Origin: Onchocerca volvulus
Taxonomy: Eukaryota; Nematoda; Chromadorea; Rhabditida; Onchocercidae
DNA length: 64,000 nucleotides
Reading direction: 5' to 3'
NCBI GenBank assembly: GCA_000499405.2
Contig: HG738137.1
Coordinates: forward strand, 11,716,121-11,780,120
Position 1 is the first letter of the stretch; each line of letters starts with the position of its first letter. The notes under the pieces were generated by a model that worked only from the letters and a program-made list of their open reading frames with translations, was not told where the DNA came from and made no database searches. Below are positions 1 to 13,089 of the stretch, piece after piece. A program made the position numbers and the translations under genes.

Positions 1-106
1 TATCTGAAATTACAAATTTATAATACATTACGTTTGATATATCTTTCTGCTTAAATTTCAACATATTGATATTGATGTGAAATTTTCCGTTTAACCGGAA
101 TTACAG

Positions 107-3100
107 ATGGATTGTCCGAATCCGGAAGTTTATGCGGATATGATGAAACGATTCTCGAAAACACTAAACAAAGTATTACTAGCATATGCGGATATGGTAC
201 AGAAAGATTTTAGCAAATTTGTTAACGATGAAAAACTTGCATGTATATTGATGAATAATGTTCAACAACTTCGGTTCGTTTCCAATTTTTTTTCAAAATT
301 TCCTTTTTTTCCGGAAAATATAAATTTTTATTTTTTTTTAATAAAAATTTTCGTGACAGTTGAAAATTTGTTCAGTTCTTTTTTTTAATATTAATTTCAA
401 ATAAATACTACTTAAGGCTTAATTTTGAAAATTTTCATAGTATACGATATTATAGTTGGAAGAAAAAAAAATGAGCAAAAATTTTTTAAATTTTTTCAAA
501 ATATAATTAAATTTACAATAAATTGAAATATTTAAATAAGGCCTGATATCATTTGAAGATCTTACATTTAGTCAGAAATTTATTGAATTTTTTAAAATAA
601 TAATCTCAAAAAAAAAAAAAACTAAAATTTTTTAAATTTCTTGCTTTTAAATTTTTACTTTTCAGAAACTTTACTTATATTTTTTTACTTTCTATATTTT
701 ATGCTTTGAAATTTCGATTTTTGCAATTATGAAAAATATCATTAAATGAGCATACACATTGCACCGAATGACTGAATAATGTGATCATCGAATATTCTAA
801 CAAATTTCTTAATTTCCTACGATATTCACGTTATTCCTAAATTTTGTTACGACATATTTCACGTTATTCCTGAATTTTCTTACGATATATTTCAGGGTAC
901 AATTGGAGAAAATTTACGAGAATATGGGTGGTCCAAATCTTGATCCTACAACAAATACGGTATTGAATAATCTACAAAAAAAGCTTATTGCCGTATTAAA
1001 TAAATTATCGGGACAATTTGTGGAAAGTTTGATACCAAATATTCATGTACAAATGAATAAATTGGGCGTCATTTTAAGCAAAATCAAAGGACAACAATTG
1101 CCAAAAAGTCAATTAGCTGGAGTAAGCATTCCTTTTTTCCTTATTAATTTATTATTCAATATCGATTAATTAGTAGTAATTTAAAATGAAGCAAATTGTA
1201 ATCATTATTCTATTTTTAGAACCTTTTTTTTTTTTTTTTTGATCAAGTTGAATATTTCCTTTAATTCTAATAAAACATTTTTAGTCATAAACTAAAATTT
1301 GACATAATATGTAGTTAATATTAGAACAATTACACAATTAAAACCTACAAATTGCATATCAAATTTTCTGGGCTATAATTTGCAGAATTTACTAATTTCT
1401 GATTTGCTAGTTTTTTGCTAATTTTTATTAATTTATTATTTTACGAATTTTTTTTTGCTATAATTCACAGTTTCATGTATTTTTTTTTTTTTTTTTAAGA
1501 ACTTTTTAAGAATTTATTATTCCAACGATCGAATTGTTGCGAGAAGGGAAAAGTTGAAATTTTAACAAAATTTCAGGAAGTGGATTTAGTACTTGAACCA
1601 CTGATGGAATTGTTGGAGGATAAATTGCAAGATTATGCATCACAATGTGAAAAAACTGTATTGAAATATTTGCTAAAAGTAAGGCCATTTTATATTTTTT
1701 CCTTTTTTTTTATTTTTTTGAAACTATTACCAACTTTAATTTGCAATTGTAGAGTTAATTAAGTGTTAAATGTAATTAACGAAATGAATGGAATGGATTT
1801 GTTCATTTCAATTTTAATTTCAATTTATAAAAGAGTTACAAGTTTGAAAAATTTCAGCAAAATTAAATCTTAAACTTATTACATGGTGATCTTGTTAATT
1901 AGGGACAGCTAATTATCATCTGATAGAGATAGTGCTTAAATAGTTTTATCATTTAATACAATTAGTGATAATAAGCAAATAAAATAAGAATAAAAATATT
2001 GTTGGGGAAATTTCCAAAAATTTGAACATTGAATTTAATTCCACAAAATTTGAATAATCAATCAGTTATGGTTAAATTTAAGAAAAAAATTAGAAATTAA
2101 ACGGTTTTTTCAAATTTTACATTTATAGGAACTATGGCGAGCAACGATAACAAGCATGGAAAAATTGGTCGTATTACCACCGTTCGATAATAAAGCAGTG
2201 CGGTTTTTTCAAAAATTTCTTATTAATAATTTTAATTTTCTTTTTATAATCGATTCGTTAATAAAATTTTTATTTTAAACTATTCAAATTTTAACTCAAA
2301 AGTTTTTTCAAAGTTAGAAATTCGTAACTTAAATTTAACTTCCAAATTTATCCATCCCGTTCATTTAATTGATACTAAATTTGGGATGATATCAAGTATT
2401 GATTTATTTTAGATTTTGAAGCAAATACCAAATGCTGAAGTCTTCTGTGATATGACAAAGTTAATGTCAACTCATTTGAAAGAAGTAAAGAATATAAGTT
2501 CGGTGAAAGAAATGATGGTAAATATCTATTTATTGATGTATTCTTATGATTTTTAAGCAATTTTAATTCCATAAAATTTCAAAGCTTTTTCAAATATATT
2601 TAAATATGCTGATAGTTATGATTTCTATGATAACTTTTCTTAAATTTTTGAACTTTTTCAAACATGGTTAAATATATTAAAAATATTATAACAATTTCTT
2701 CATAATAATTTTTCTTTTTTTTGACAACCGTAATAATTTTTTCAATTAATTTAGGATATTGCTCGAGAATATGAACGTTCATTAACTCCAAAACAATGTA
2801 CGGTATTAGATGCTGCATTAGATGCCGTAAAAGAATGTTTTCATGCTGGTGGCCAAGGATTGAAGAAATCATTTTTCGAGAAATCTCCCGAATTGCAATC
2901 TTTGAAATATGCTTTATCATTGTATACTCAAACTACCGAACAATTAATCAAAACATTTATTACCAGTCAGAAGCAGCAAGGTCTATTTATTTATTATCTA
3001 TTTTAAAAGATGATTTTAATTAAAACTAATTTTTAAAAAAATTCATATACAAATGATTTAGTGATCAAACTCCACGAAAAATTTAATCTACTAATTTGCT

Positions 3101-5979
3101 TATAACATAGAAATGATGAAACAAAATGTCGTAAAAATTCTATGCAAATTAGGAAAATAAATCTGAATTATAAAAACATGATTTTAATTAAAATTAATCC
3201 TTGAAAAATTTACTAAATGATTCAGGCTTCATTTATCGGTAAATTATTATATGAATGAATTATAGTAGAAGTACGCGAAAAATAATAATTTAAACTTCAC
3301 ATCTTATATTTACTCGCGCTTCTAAACATTTCCACTAGTAATTATGCAAATTTTGGTGAGGAAAGTATTAATGATTAACGGAAGATCGATTCTTCGTTTA
3401 TAAACTAAGATAAAATAAAGTTAGATAATGCAGTTAATCGTTTACTTGTAGTGGAAACAAATTGAGTATGGGTGAAGTGGAGGATATTGATTGTCAAGAG
3501 AGTTAAGTGACTTTAAGTTGGTTAACTGAAAATAATCTCTGAACAGCCACCTGAATAACCATCCTTGAGTAACCATTTGAATAACTGTCTAAGTAACCAC
3601 AAGTAATCACTGAATGACCACCTAAATGACAACCTGAATAAACACTGAATAATTATTGAGTAACCCACTTAGTAATCATTGATCTGGTGACCGCTAGAAG
3701 GTCCCTGTATCGATAATTCTTAGTAAGCGGTATTTACAACATGTTACTTATACAAAAAATATTGGTCGACAGAACAAAGGATAAGAGATAGACAATGTTT
3801 ACAATTTTAAACAATGCACATAAGCTTTAGCAGATTGGAAGATGAGAGAACAAAGGCTTTTGTTTCAAAAGAGAAGATATGGTTCGTTTGACTGAGAAAT
3901 ATTACAAATTCCCATTATGCAAAACTGATTATCCCATTATATTTAAATTATGAAATATTTCGAATTTACCGACAAATTCTTTAAATATTTTACGATATCG
4001 ATTTATAGATCTTCCTTCACAAGAACAACCAGTTGGAGAAGTAAACGTCCAAGTGGATCTTTTCACGCATCCGGGAACTGGTGAACAAAAAGTCACTGTT
4101 AAAAGTAAGTTTTCAAGTTTTGCAATGATTAATTTTAATTAAAATCTTTTAGTCTAAAAGGAAAAAGAAACTACCATTTATCATTTTCAGAATGTAAATT
4201 TTTTCTAGCTTTACTCGTAATACTTGTTAATAGTTTACATATTTAATCTTAAATATGCATAATTGTTCAATTCTTGTAACTAGGAATTTTTCTTAAAATT
4301 TTTAGTAATAATTTCGAAATAAGTTTTGAAAATTTCAAATCTCATGTATTCCACTTAATTAAATTAAAAAAGAATTTTTTTTTTTAAAGTTTCATGAAAT
4401 TTTAAATTAAAACTTATTTGTTGCAAATAAAAATATTCCATTTATTATTTAATTTCTGAGGATTTTTCTTATAAATTGAAATACAATTAATATCTTCGAG
4501 GTTCGCTGAAATATATTATGAATTGGTGAACCAAATATATATATTGCTTAGATGTTAATTTAATTAAATGGAATACACGAGATTTAATAAAGTTACTCAG
4601 AAACAAAATGCGGCCCACTAATATAGAAGTCTATTCGATGGATTACATCGTAAAATGTTTGAAAAGAATTTGAAGAAAAAAAAAAACAAAAAATACAAAC
4701 TTTTTTCTTGCAGTATTGGCAGCAAATGATCTACGATGGCAGACAGTAAGTACTTTCAAGCCATTTGTTGAGGTACACCTGGTTGGGCCACATTTGGCTG
4801 ATAAGAAGCGCAAAATGGCAACGAAATCAAAAAGTGGCAATTGGGCACCAAAATTCAATGAAACATTTCATTTGTAAGTTAAAAAGAATGAATAAATGAA
4901 TTACAAAAGAATGCGAAATTATCCATTCAATCATTCTTGGAATTGTGATGAAAAACGGAAAATTTTCCATCTTCTTTTTTTTTTGTGATGAATTTCCATT
5001 TCCTTCTCTTTTTTTTTTTTTTTTAATTTACAAAAGAATTTAAAAAATTCTGAATTTTTTTCGTCGTATTTCTAAAATTAAACTCTGACAAATAAGTAGC
5101 AAGGAACGGAGAGAATAGAGAGAAAAAAAAAATTGAAGGAACAAATTGCTTTTTAAAACTTTTCTTTTCTTTCGTTATCATTTTTTTCTTTTCTTTTTAA
5201 ATTTAATTCCAATCTTTCTGTTTTATATATTATCCATTGGTATGATTGCATCTGACACATCAATATGGTTATGTCTGATTTATTTGATATGGTTTTCGAT
5301 ACACGTATCACTCATTTATCAATTCTTCATATTTTATCAATTCGAGAAATGATATGAATTTTAACTGATAATATTTTGCAGTTTTTTGGGTAATGAAGGT
5401 GAACCGGAACATTGTGAGCTTATGTTTCAAGTGAAGGATTACTGTTTTGCACGTGAAGACCGCATTGTTGGAGTTGGCGTGTTACAGTTAGCTAATATGG
5501 TGGAGCAAGGATCATGCTCTTGTTGGGTACAACTTGGACGACGATTTCATATCGATGAAACAGGTCTCATTTTACTCAGGTATGCAAATTAGTTTATCAA
5601 TTGATAATTGTTAGGTTAGAATTGTTTTAGATTATGTCTTGAATAATTTTATTATTATTTATTCAATTATTAATTTCCTTATTTCATATTTCAATACGTC
5701 TTTTTTCAGCATTTTATCATTAAATGATAAGAGATTTACTAATGTTTCAAAAAATTCATCAAATTCTAAATAATTGTCATTATTTTGAAAATTTTAATAG
5801 CATTTTTTTTTTCGAGAATTTCTAGGGAGTTTTTAATAATTATTGTAAATTATAGGATATTGAGTCAACGACAGACCGATGAAATAGCTCGAGAATTTGT
5901 CCGTTTGAAATCAGAATGTCGTTATGAAACGGAATCAACGATTGCGGCATCGATGAGCAGTCAACAATTAATGGGTTAA
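107..5979 (+). CDS. unc-13: UNC-13 synaptic vesicle priming protein, C-terminal part (5' end outside window)
   Basis: Munc13/UNC-13 opens syntaxin and primes synaptic vesicles for SNARE-dependent release at the presynaptic active zone. Ten exons join in phase: 107-273, 896-1121, 1577-1678, 2129-2197, 2413-2517, 2755-2980, 4009-4104, 4714-4873, 5382-5579, 5856-5979 (stop TAA), giving 490 residues. Exons 1-6 match the end of the MUN region, including the stretches [38 protein letters not shown] and [23 protein letters not shown], all diagnostic of Munc13. Exons 7-10 form the C-terminal C2 domain (from about EVNVQVDLF through [19 protein letters not shown] and [11 protein letters not shown]). 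The beta-sandwich is recognisable, but the acidic calcium ligands of a classic C2 are sparse, as expected for the Munc13 C2C domain. The first exon shown starts with ATG by chance: it follows an acceptor (ttacag) and continues a longer protein. Donor gtgcgg after exon 4 is weak but in phase. Confidence 0.95.
3535..3680 (+). repeat. degenerate tandem repeat in an unc-13 intron
   Basis: Short units resembling CTGAATAACCA and TTGAGTAACCA recur about every 14-20 bases (CCACCTGAATAACC, TTGAGTAACCATT, CTAAGTAACCAC, CTGAATGACCACC, and so on). The array lies wholly inside the roughly 1-kb intron between the last MUN exon and the C2 domain. No coding potential is seen. Confidence 0.75.
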
Positions 5980-6730
5980 TGAAAATTTTACTCCCGAAAT
6001 TATGCAAAATTATGCATTTTTATTTTCTAGAAATAAAAACAATATCTATAAAATTGCATGAATTTTTGTAAAAAATTGTTGAAAAATATTTGCAAAAAAG
6101 AAATCACTTGTATGTGTTTGTACAATTGAATTTGCTCCGATATTTTTTGTTTTGTTGTTGATTTAAAGAAATGTTGAATCTTGGTCTCTTTCGAATTTCG
6201 CTCATTTTTTTTATTTTGGTTTTAATTTTTTAAAACTTATTATTTATGCTAACATTTGCCAACAATAGGGATGTGTGATTCCATCAGCTTTAATTAAGCG
6301 GAGTGATTAATTATTTATCAGTGATTAGCCGAATCTAATTTTAAGTTCATTTTTGAAGCTATGTAAAAAATTAGGTGACCTTTTTTTTTTAATTTTATAA
6401 ATCTTAGTCTTTAAATTTAAATTTACATAATAATAAGAAAATATGGCGAATGTGAATTATAGCGAAATTCAGGTTAATTAGTAAACATAATACTGTAAAC
6501 TGATAGATGTAAATAAATAAATAAATGATTGTTTACATAAGTAAACAACTTGGATGATAATATCGGAGTAAATTCTATGATGTATAATGTTCTTGTAATA
6601 TTTACTGTATTTCCTTACTACTTCTTGCTTCATTTTTATTGGCTATAGTCACTTATTAAACAAATTATTCAAATCTATTCAATTTTTACTTATTGGCTAA
6701 ATTTATGTCGTATTATTATTATTATTATTA

Positions 6731-6762
6731 CGTGACACGTGACATGTGACACGTTACACGTC
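6731..6762. promoter_or_regulatory. cluster of ACGTG / E-box words
   Basis: Within 32 bases there are one perfect CACGTG palindrome (6736-6741), one CATGTG and two further ACACGT/ACACGTT words, separated by GA or TT. Such density is striking in DNA this AT-rich. CACGTG is the canonical bHLH binding core, but a regulatory role here is only inferred. It could also be a short decayed repeat downstream of unc-13. Confidence 0.3.
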
Positions 6763-8039
6763 TTATATTTGTATGAGACAAAAAAGTATAGCTCAATTGT
6801 TGTATGTTCGGGTAATTTTAGTCTAATTAAAATATAACATATAATGTAATAATTTTGTATAAAAGTCGTAACTCGTAAGATAATTTTTTTCGAATATTTT
6901 TAGAAGAAAAAGGAAAAAAAAATGAAACTCGACAAGTAATATTATGTAAAATTTTCTCATATTTATTTACTTCACAAATAAGGATATTGCTAATCAAATA
7001 AGATAAAATATTTGGAAAAACTAAATTTTCTTTTTTTTGTAATCATTTCTTAATTTGCATAGCAACTTTTTTTTTTTTTGTAAAACAAATGATTATGCTG
7101 AGAAATTTACATGCTATTACTTATTAATTCTATTCTTAATTAATATATTACTCAATTTATTCAAATTAGGGAATGTTTTTGTCTATTATTACGAGAGTAA
7201 AAATTAATTTTGTTTTATAGAGTTACGATTTTTTCTTTGTTTTTCTTATCCTGATAATCTTTTTATTCATTTTTGTATAAAGCATTGTATTTCCACTTAA
7301 TACTGATTGCTCTAGATTATCAAATTTGAATGAATTACAGTTTATTATTATTTATTTATTATTAGTAATAGTAGTATTTTTGGGATTATTATTGCAATTA
7401 TTATTATTTTTGGCATTTATTTTTTGTTAGTTTTTTGTAAAATATATTTGAAAATCACTTAATATTGCCTGTAATGTTGTGCTATATATTTTTGCTATTG
7501 AATATTTAATAATTTATATTTTGGAAATGAATAATTAACGAATTAATAATATATTCTAATCGAAGGATGGGAAGGAAGGGAAGGTATACGGTATTAGTAA
7601 TAGCCAAATAGAAATTTAAAATGTTGGTAATGAATGGATCGATTATTTAAAAAAATTAAAATGAAAAAAAAAAATTAAGGGAAAAAACGATCGAAGTAAT
7701 CATTCATCCGAAACTCGATTTCTTCCTCCAAATATCTCTTTCTTTTTTTTTTCCCATCAGTTTGTTTAATAATAATATAATGAGTAGTGAAAAAGGTTTG
7801 GAAAGTTTCGAATTCGAAAATGAGCCTTTCTAATTCAAAATTAATTAAATTCTAATATTTGTTAATTTATATATATACGTATATATGTATGTACATTTAT
7901 ATATTGTGCCTTTTTTCAAGAAGGTAAATGTGCTGTTTTATGTAAAATTGAAAAATTAAAAAAAAAATAAAAGAATGAAATGCTTTATTGTATCAATATA
8001 TATCAGTGCAGCTTAAAGATAAGTTATCAGATGGAATGG

Positions 8040-8150
8040 AAGTACTAAAAATTTTATAGCCTAGATAAGATAAAGCCACTAAAAGTTTTTATAGCCTAGA
8101 TAGAATGGAGTTATCAGAAGTTATTGTAGCCTAGATTAAACGAAGATGCT
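8040..8150 (+). repeat. 35-bp tandem repeat (TAGCCTAGAT units)
   Basis: The word TAGCCTAGAT begins at 8057, 8092 and 8127, exactly 35 bases apart. It is followed each time by diverged AAGATAAAGCCACTAAAAGTT-like sequence. Flanking sequence on both sides shows weaker copies (TTATCAGATGGAATGGAAGTACTAAAAATT before, GAAGATGCTAAGAATTTC after). Confidence 0.8.
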
Positions 8151-9454
8151 AAGAATTTCAATGCTAAATGAAATTTTTGTTTGAAAAAAATTCTGAAAAA
8201 TGTTAATAAATAAAAAGGACTAGTTGGAAATATATATTATTAAGGTGAGGTAAAGTGATGCTAATTTATTGATTTTTTAATTATCACGCGAGTTTTTACG
8301 TTGAATTTTTATATTTTAATTATTACGTATTAGTTATTACGAGATTTTTTTGGGAGTTTTTTTAATCTATAAAAAACATAGAAAACGATTGCGTACAGAT
8401 AACTCTCGGAAAGAGATCATGTTATCAGTTATCAGTTATGTGTTTAAATTATCCGTTCAGATGAATCGATTAAATTAACAACTAAGCGGGATGATCTTTT
8501 TAGAGAGGGAAATATTCAAAGAACAAATTTATTAACTTTTAGCACAAATCAAAGTTCAAAAATTTTTCAAAATATTACAATTTATTGTCATATATATAGT
8601 GTATACAAACTTTAAATGGCTATAGTGTAATAATTTAGAAATTTCAAATTGCATTTAAGCAAATGATAGAAATTTTATTAATTAAAATGCTCATTAATTT
8701 CATAATTTATCGAAAAATATTTACAAAATTTTCCTTTCTTTTTTTCTCCATCCTGGAAGTAACGAAATTTTTTGCAAAATCTTCGAATACAATTCAAATG
8801 GATGAAAAAAGTGGAATAAAAATGGACAAATAAAGATCACGTCATTTACGTGGAATTCACATCGTTATTAACAATTTGAACAGTAAAATCAATATATCGC
8901 AAATATACACGATATTTCGCGTACTGTAAGCATAATTTCGGAACAGATAATCAAAATAAACAACAGAAAGTTCACGAAATCGCGGGATCAATAGATAGGA
9001 AAATTAAGAGATATAATTTATAGGAAGCATTCCGAACTGCAACTGGAATGGACAATGATTATAATATCGTTTTAAGTTGGAAAAGATTAGTAAGTTTTCT
9101 GCAAAATAATCCAAATGCTACGATCATCAATTCGGAAAACAATAGAATTTGCATAATCATCATTTTCTGTTGATATCTTGTTATCATTAATCAAAATAAC
9201 TTTCTAGAATGTTCAAAATTCATTAAATCTTATTGTCTGACCCCTAATTTGACCTAACTTTACTTAGACCTTGAAAAATTTTCATAACAATAATACACGA
9301 AATAAAATTCCACTTTTTTTTCCTTTTTTTTTTTTTAAAAGAACAATCGCAACAGTCGCTTATTTAATTTTTTTGGAAATATGTTCAGGATTTTCATTTT
9401 TCTTTGTACGAATTAACTAACAACAAACCAATTAATTGACCAATCAATCATCAA

Positions 9455-9478
9455 TTGATCAATTAATTAATTGATCAA
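9455..9478. repeat. 24-bp perfect palindrome immediately after the MARVEL stop codon
   Basis: The 24 bases read identically on both strands (two TTGATCAA ends around AATTAATT). On the minus strand the palindrome begins at the base right after the TGA stop at 9481-9479, so it is the first sequence of the 3' UTR. It could form a 12-bp AU-rich stem in RNA, although with no loop this would be a strained hairpin. Confidence 0.85.
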
Positions 9479-11279
9479 TCAACTATACTTGTTACGATGA
9501 GCCAAAAATGCACTTATTCCATAGAGAAATCCATTGAAAAATGAGAGAAGCTAAAGAAAAAAATTAATTCAATTAATTTTTACACTAATACTTTATTGAT
9601 TTTTAAATTTCATTATTAAATAAACCTTTGCATGCAAAAAATTTGCACTAAATTAGTATTCATTATATTTTTTTTTTGCGGTAAATTTGAATAATTCATA
9701 ATAATTTAGCAATCTTTGATCTGTAAAATTAGCAAAACTAATAAACTGAAAAATTTTTAAATTTAAAAAAGTAAATAAATATAAAATTTATTACCGATGC
9801 TAAGACCCATTCATGAATTGTTCGACAATGATTATGAATGATACCATCAGAATCAATGTCATTACAATTACTCGACCAAGCACCGGTCGAATAATATCCT
9901 TCGATAAAGCCAAGAATAAAATACGAAAAGCATGCGGTCATTGAAAACATAAAATCCTATAATTAATTAATTTCATTTAAAACAAAATTTAAACAAGAAA
10001 AATGAAATATTAAAAAATAGTTTAAAGTTTTAGATTTTTGAAGTAAAAAAATTTGAAAGAAAAAAAAAAGAACACACGTATTCGATGAGCAATCGTATAA
10101 TAATATTCAAGTATTATTTCAAGTTTAAAAATTACAATTAATATTTGTAAAAATTATAATCAATATTTAAATCGCAATCAATAGATATTGTACAATTAAA
10201 AGAAAGAAAAAAAAAAGTGTTATAATTTACTCTGACAATTAGGATAATATATAAAAATGAGCCTAGGATTGAGAAATTATTGAGTTTAGGAACTATGACA
10301 ATTAGAAAAGTACAAAAATGCGCTTAAAATTGAGGTATTTAATAATTTTAAGAAAGTTTACTGTAACAATCAGGAATACTGTAAAAATGAGCTTAAGACT
10401 GAAAAGTATTTTTGATTTCAGGACAGAATGATGATTACAATTTATTAATTATGGACAATATAGAAATGAATCTAAAGTTGGAGGTATTGTTGATTTTGGA
10501 AAAAAAGACATTACAATTTCTACTATTATAATTAGAAACAATATAAAAGTGAGTTTAGGATTACGGTATTAGAGATTTTCGGATAAAAAATTGTCTAAAC
10601 TTTGCATAATTCTATAAACCAGGAATGTTTTTAATAAAAATTATAATTTAAAATGAAAACTTACCGAAATTTTCCATGGCCAAAAATCAAGATGAGTTTC
10701 ATGTAATTGGAAGAGAAAAACGACAAGAAATATGAATGAGAAACAAACAGCAATACCAGCAAAGATAAGTAGGAATGTTTGGCCAAAAAGAATTCCTCTA
10801 AATGGTCCTGGACCATATACTGATACAACTGATGATATTATCAGCAAGCCTAGGATCTAAAAATCAATTCCATCATATGGACAATTTTCATTTATGCTAA
10901 TTTGTTTATTTCCCGGAAAAAAAACATGCATAATCGATTGAATATCTGATTTTGAAGAATTAAACTAAAGCAGTTTTTTTTTTGAAAACTTATTTTGATA
11001 TTTTAAATTTACACCATAATCAAATAATTTTATCATTTTCAAAGTACCACGACCAAAATAATTTCAATTGATTTCAATTAATTTTATCAAACGAAAACTT
11101 GCTATTTCAAGGATTCGTAAGATACCAGCTGGTTGACAGCAATAAGCTCTATTCAAGGTACCACGTTCAAAATAGTACTCTCGATCCTGTAATTGTTCGC
11201 TATCTGTTTTGGTTATTGTTGCTACCGTGGTACCAGTTGGTTGTGCCCGTGTATACATATCTTGCCTTATTGGTGCCAT
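9479..11279 (-). CDS. MARVEL-domain four-pass membrane protein
   Basis: MARVEL proteins are tetraspan membrane proteins found in vesicle-trafficking and junctional membranes. Four exons on the minus strand, 11279-11103, 10856-10665, 9956-9795 and 9550-9479 (TGA), give 200 residues. The N-terminal roughly 50 residues are hydrophilic and cytosolic-looking. Four hydrophobic segments follow at about 53-72, 80-110, 124-142 and 177-195, in the arrangement of a CKLF/MARVEL domain. The loop between TM3 and TM4 carries a pair of cysteines (SSNCND and HNHCRT). The last exon (LLSFFNGFLYGIS) ends in a short basic tail. Phase is 0 at every junction. The first intron has no usable GT donor in phase: a GC donor (GCAAGT) after the codon for Ile59 gives the uninterrupted helix RILEIILGLLIISSVV. 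I cannot assign an ortholog name. Confidence 0.82.
10215..10590 (-). repeat. degenerate 60-80-bp tandem repeat inside the second intron of the MARVEL gene
   Basis: On the plus strand the block TAAAAATGAGCTTAGGATTGAG recurs in diverged form at about 10252, 10311, 10382, 10461 and 10543. Each copy is preceded by ACAATTAGGAATA-like sequence and followed by TATTGTTGATTTTAGGA-like sequence. The array fills about half of the intron 10664-9957. Confidence 0.75.
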
Positions 11280-11280
11280 A

Positions 11281-11283
11281 TCT
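11281..11283 (-). other. probable spliced-leader (trans-splice) acceptor of the MARVEL gene
   Basis: On the minus strand the sequence reads TATTTTTAG followed by only two bases (AT) and then the start ATG at 11279. A splice acceptor that close to a start codon, with no recognisable upstream coding exon, is the usual arrangement of nematode SL trans-splicing. A cis-spliced 5' UTR exon cannot be ruled out. Confidence 0.5.
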
Positions 11284-12149
11284 AAAAATAATAGTCAATC
11301 AAATTATATAAATTAAATTTTAAAAATGAAAAAGCAAAATTTTTATCGAAAATTCCTCTAAAACTTTTATTCGTCTATACTTTTTAAACTTTAAAAAATT
11401 TTTTTATCTATCCGTGTAAAATTGAAGTAAAAGGAAAATGTAAATATTTTAGGACAAGAAAAATATCAATATTTATAACATGAAAAGTAAACAAACAAGC
11501 AAAATATAATGGCTAAAACTATTTTATATCTATATTTATAAAAATTTGCAACAACAAAGCAGAAATCGTAAAAAGCCAAAACTTTGCTTATAAAAAAAAA
11601 AGTAAACATAACAATAATAACTAAAAATTTTTGTAAGAAATTTCCAAAGTTTTGATTTTAAATTTCTTCGAATATTGTGAATTTTCTTTTTTTTTTTTTT
11701 TTTTCTCCAATAAAAATATTACAAAGATGACATTTTTTGCACTGATAAAATGTTCATTTCATTTTGAAAAATAAATCTATCCAATTGCAATTAAGTAATT
11801 AAAAATTTTTTATTCGAAATTTTTTATTCGTCTATAAAATTGAAAAAAAAAAAACGAATTTTTTGATTTCTTTTATAACATATGTTTTAATATTGGAGGA
11901 AATTAAAAATTAAAAATAAGAAAGTAAAACGAAATTGAAGTTTTATAGCAATTTCGAATTTACTTCATGGCAAATTGCCATAAATTTTTTCATTTCAATG
12001 GAAGAAAAATAGTTTGAGTTTGATTAAAATAGTTCGGCTAATATTGGAAAAAAAAAGGCGAAAAAAAATATTTTATTGAAAATAAACATTCCTTACTTTA
12101 TTAAAATGTCGAAATTTTGGTAAAAATTTTACCAATTCACGAAAATAAA

Positions 12150-12305
12150 CATCCCGATTTGGACATTTAGACATTTAAAAAACTGAATGATTCAATTTAA
12201 AAACATTTAAAGAATGAATAATCAATTTAGACATTTAAAAAAAAAAAAATGAATAATCCAATTCAGACATTCGAAAAATGAGTGATATAATTTAGGCATT
12301 TAACG
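12150..12305 (+). repeat. degenerate ~40-bp tandem repeat
   Basis: The pattern CAATTTAGACATTTAAAAAATGAATGAT recurs about four times (starting near 12162, 12196, 12223 and 12260) with substitutions and A-run length changes. No open frame supports coding. Confidence 0.7.
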
Positions 12306-13089
12306 GAAATTCAATCAATATCGGTATGGAGGGAAAAAAAAATGGGATATTTGAATAATTGGATTGAAGAACTTATTAATAATTAGGCATTCGTGAAATT
12401 CCTATGTCTAAAAGTTCAATTTTTTAAAATTAATAATTGGGCAAAAAAATTTTTTTTGAATTAATAATTAGAATATTTACCTATCTGGAAATATCAGTGA
12501 TAGAAAAATTATCAAGGAATTCCGATTGAATTTCTGATAATTAAATGATTTCATTTTCCGAAGGATCACACTAAGAAATATCATTTTGGGATGAAAAATT
12601 AATTAACCCGAAAAACCTATCCACTTCTACAGTCATTAATTTCGCATAATATATCACTCGAATCTACCACAGTTATATGCCAAATTAAATTTTTAAATAT
12701 AAAAAATTCACAAATGAAATTTTCGAATTATCAGTATATAATTCGTCCGTTAATTAGAATTATTTCATTAATTCCGATTAAATTACCATTGATAAATATC
12801 AAAAAAAAAAAAAAAATTCTTAAATTTTATCACATAAAATCGGAATTTCGAAAAATTCCATTCTAAATATACTATATTCAAAAATTTTTAAAGATTTTAG
12901 AAAAAAAAAAAAAAAAAAGAAGAATTATTTATCACGTAAAATTCAATGATGCATGTTTTTGATTTGCAATAATGAAGTTTGAAATTTCATTCGATGTTAG
13001 TGGAAATGATTGATTTAAAATGTTGAGAGTTGTAAAAAATGAATTTTACGAATAAACAATTTCGAAAATTGTCAATATTATTAGAAAAT

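Larger units (their letters stand above)
5980..9478. other. convergent intergenic region between unc-13 and the MARVEL gene
   Basis: No exon could be recognised on either strand. The region holds the unc-13 3' UTR (a possible AATAAA polyadenylation signal lies at 6032-6037), AT-rich DNA with many T and A runs, a cluster of ACGTG/E-box-like words at 6731-6762, a 35-bp tandem repeat near 8040-8150, and a palindrome at the right border that belongs to the 3' UTR of the minus-strand gene. Confidence 0.7.
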
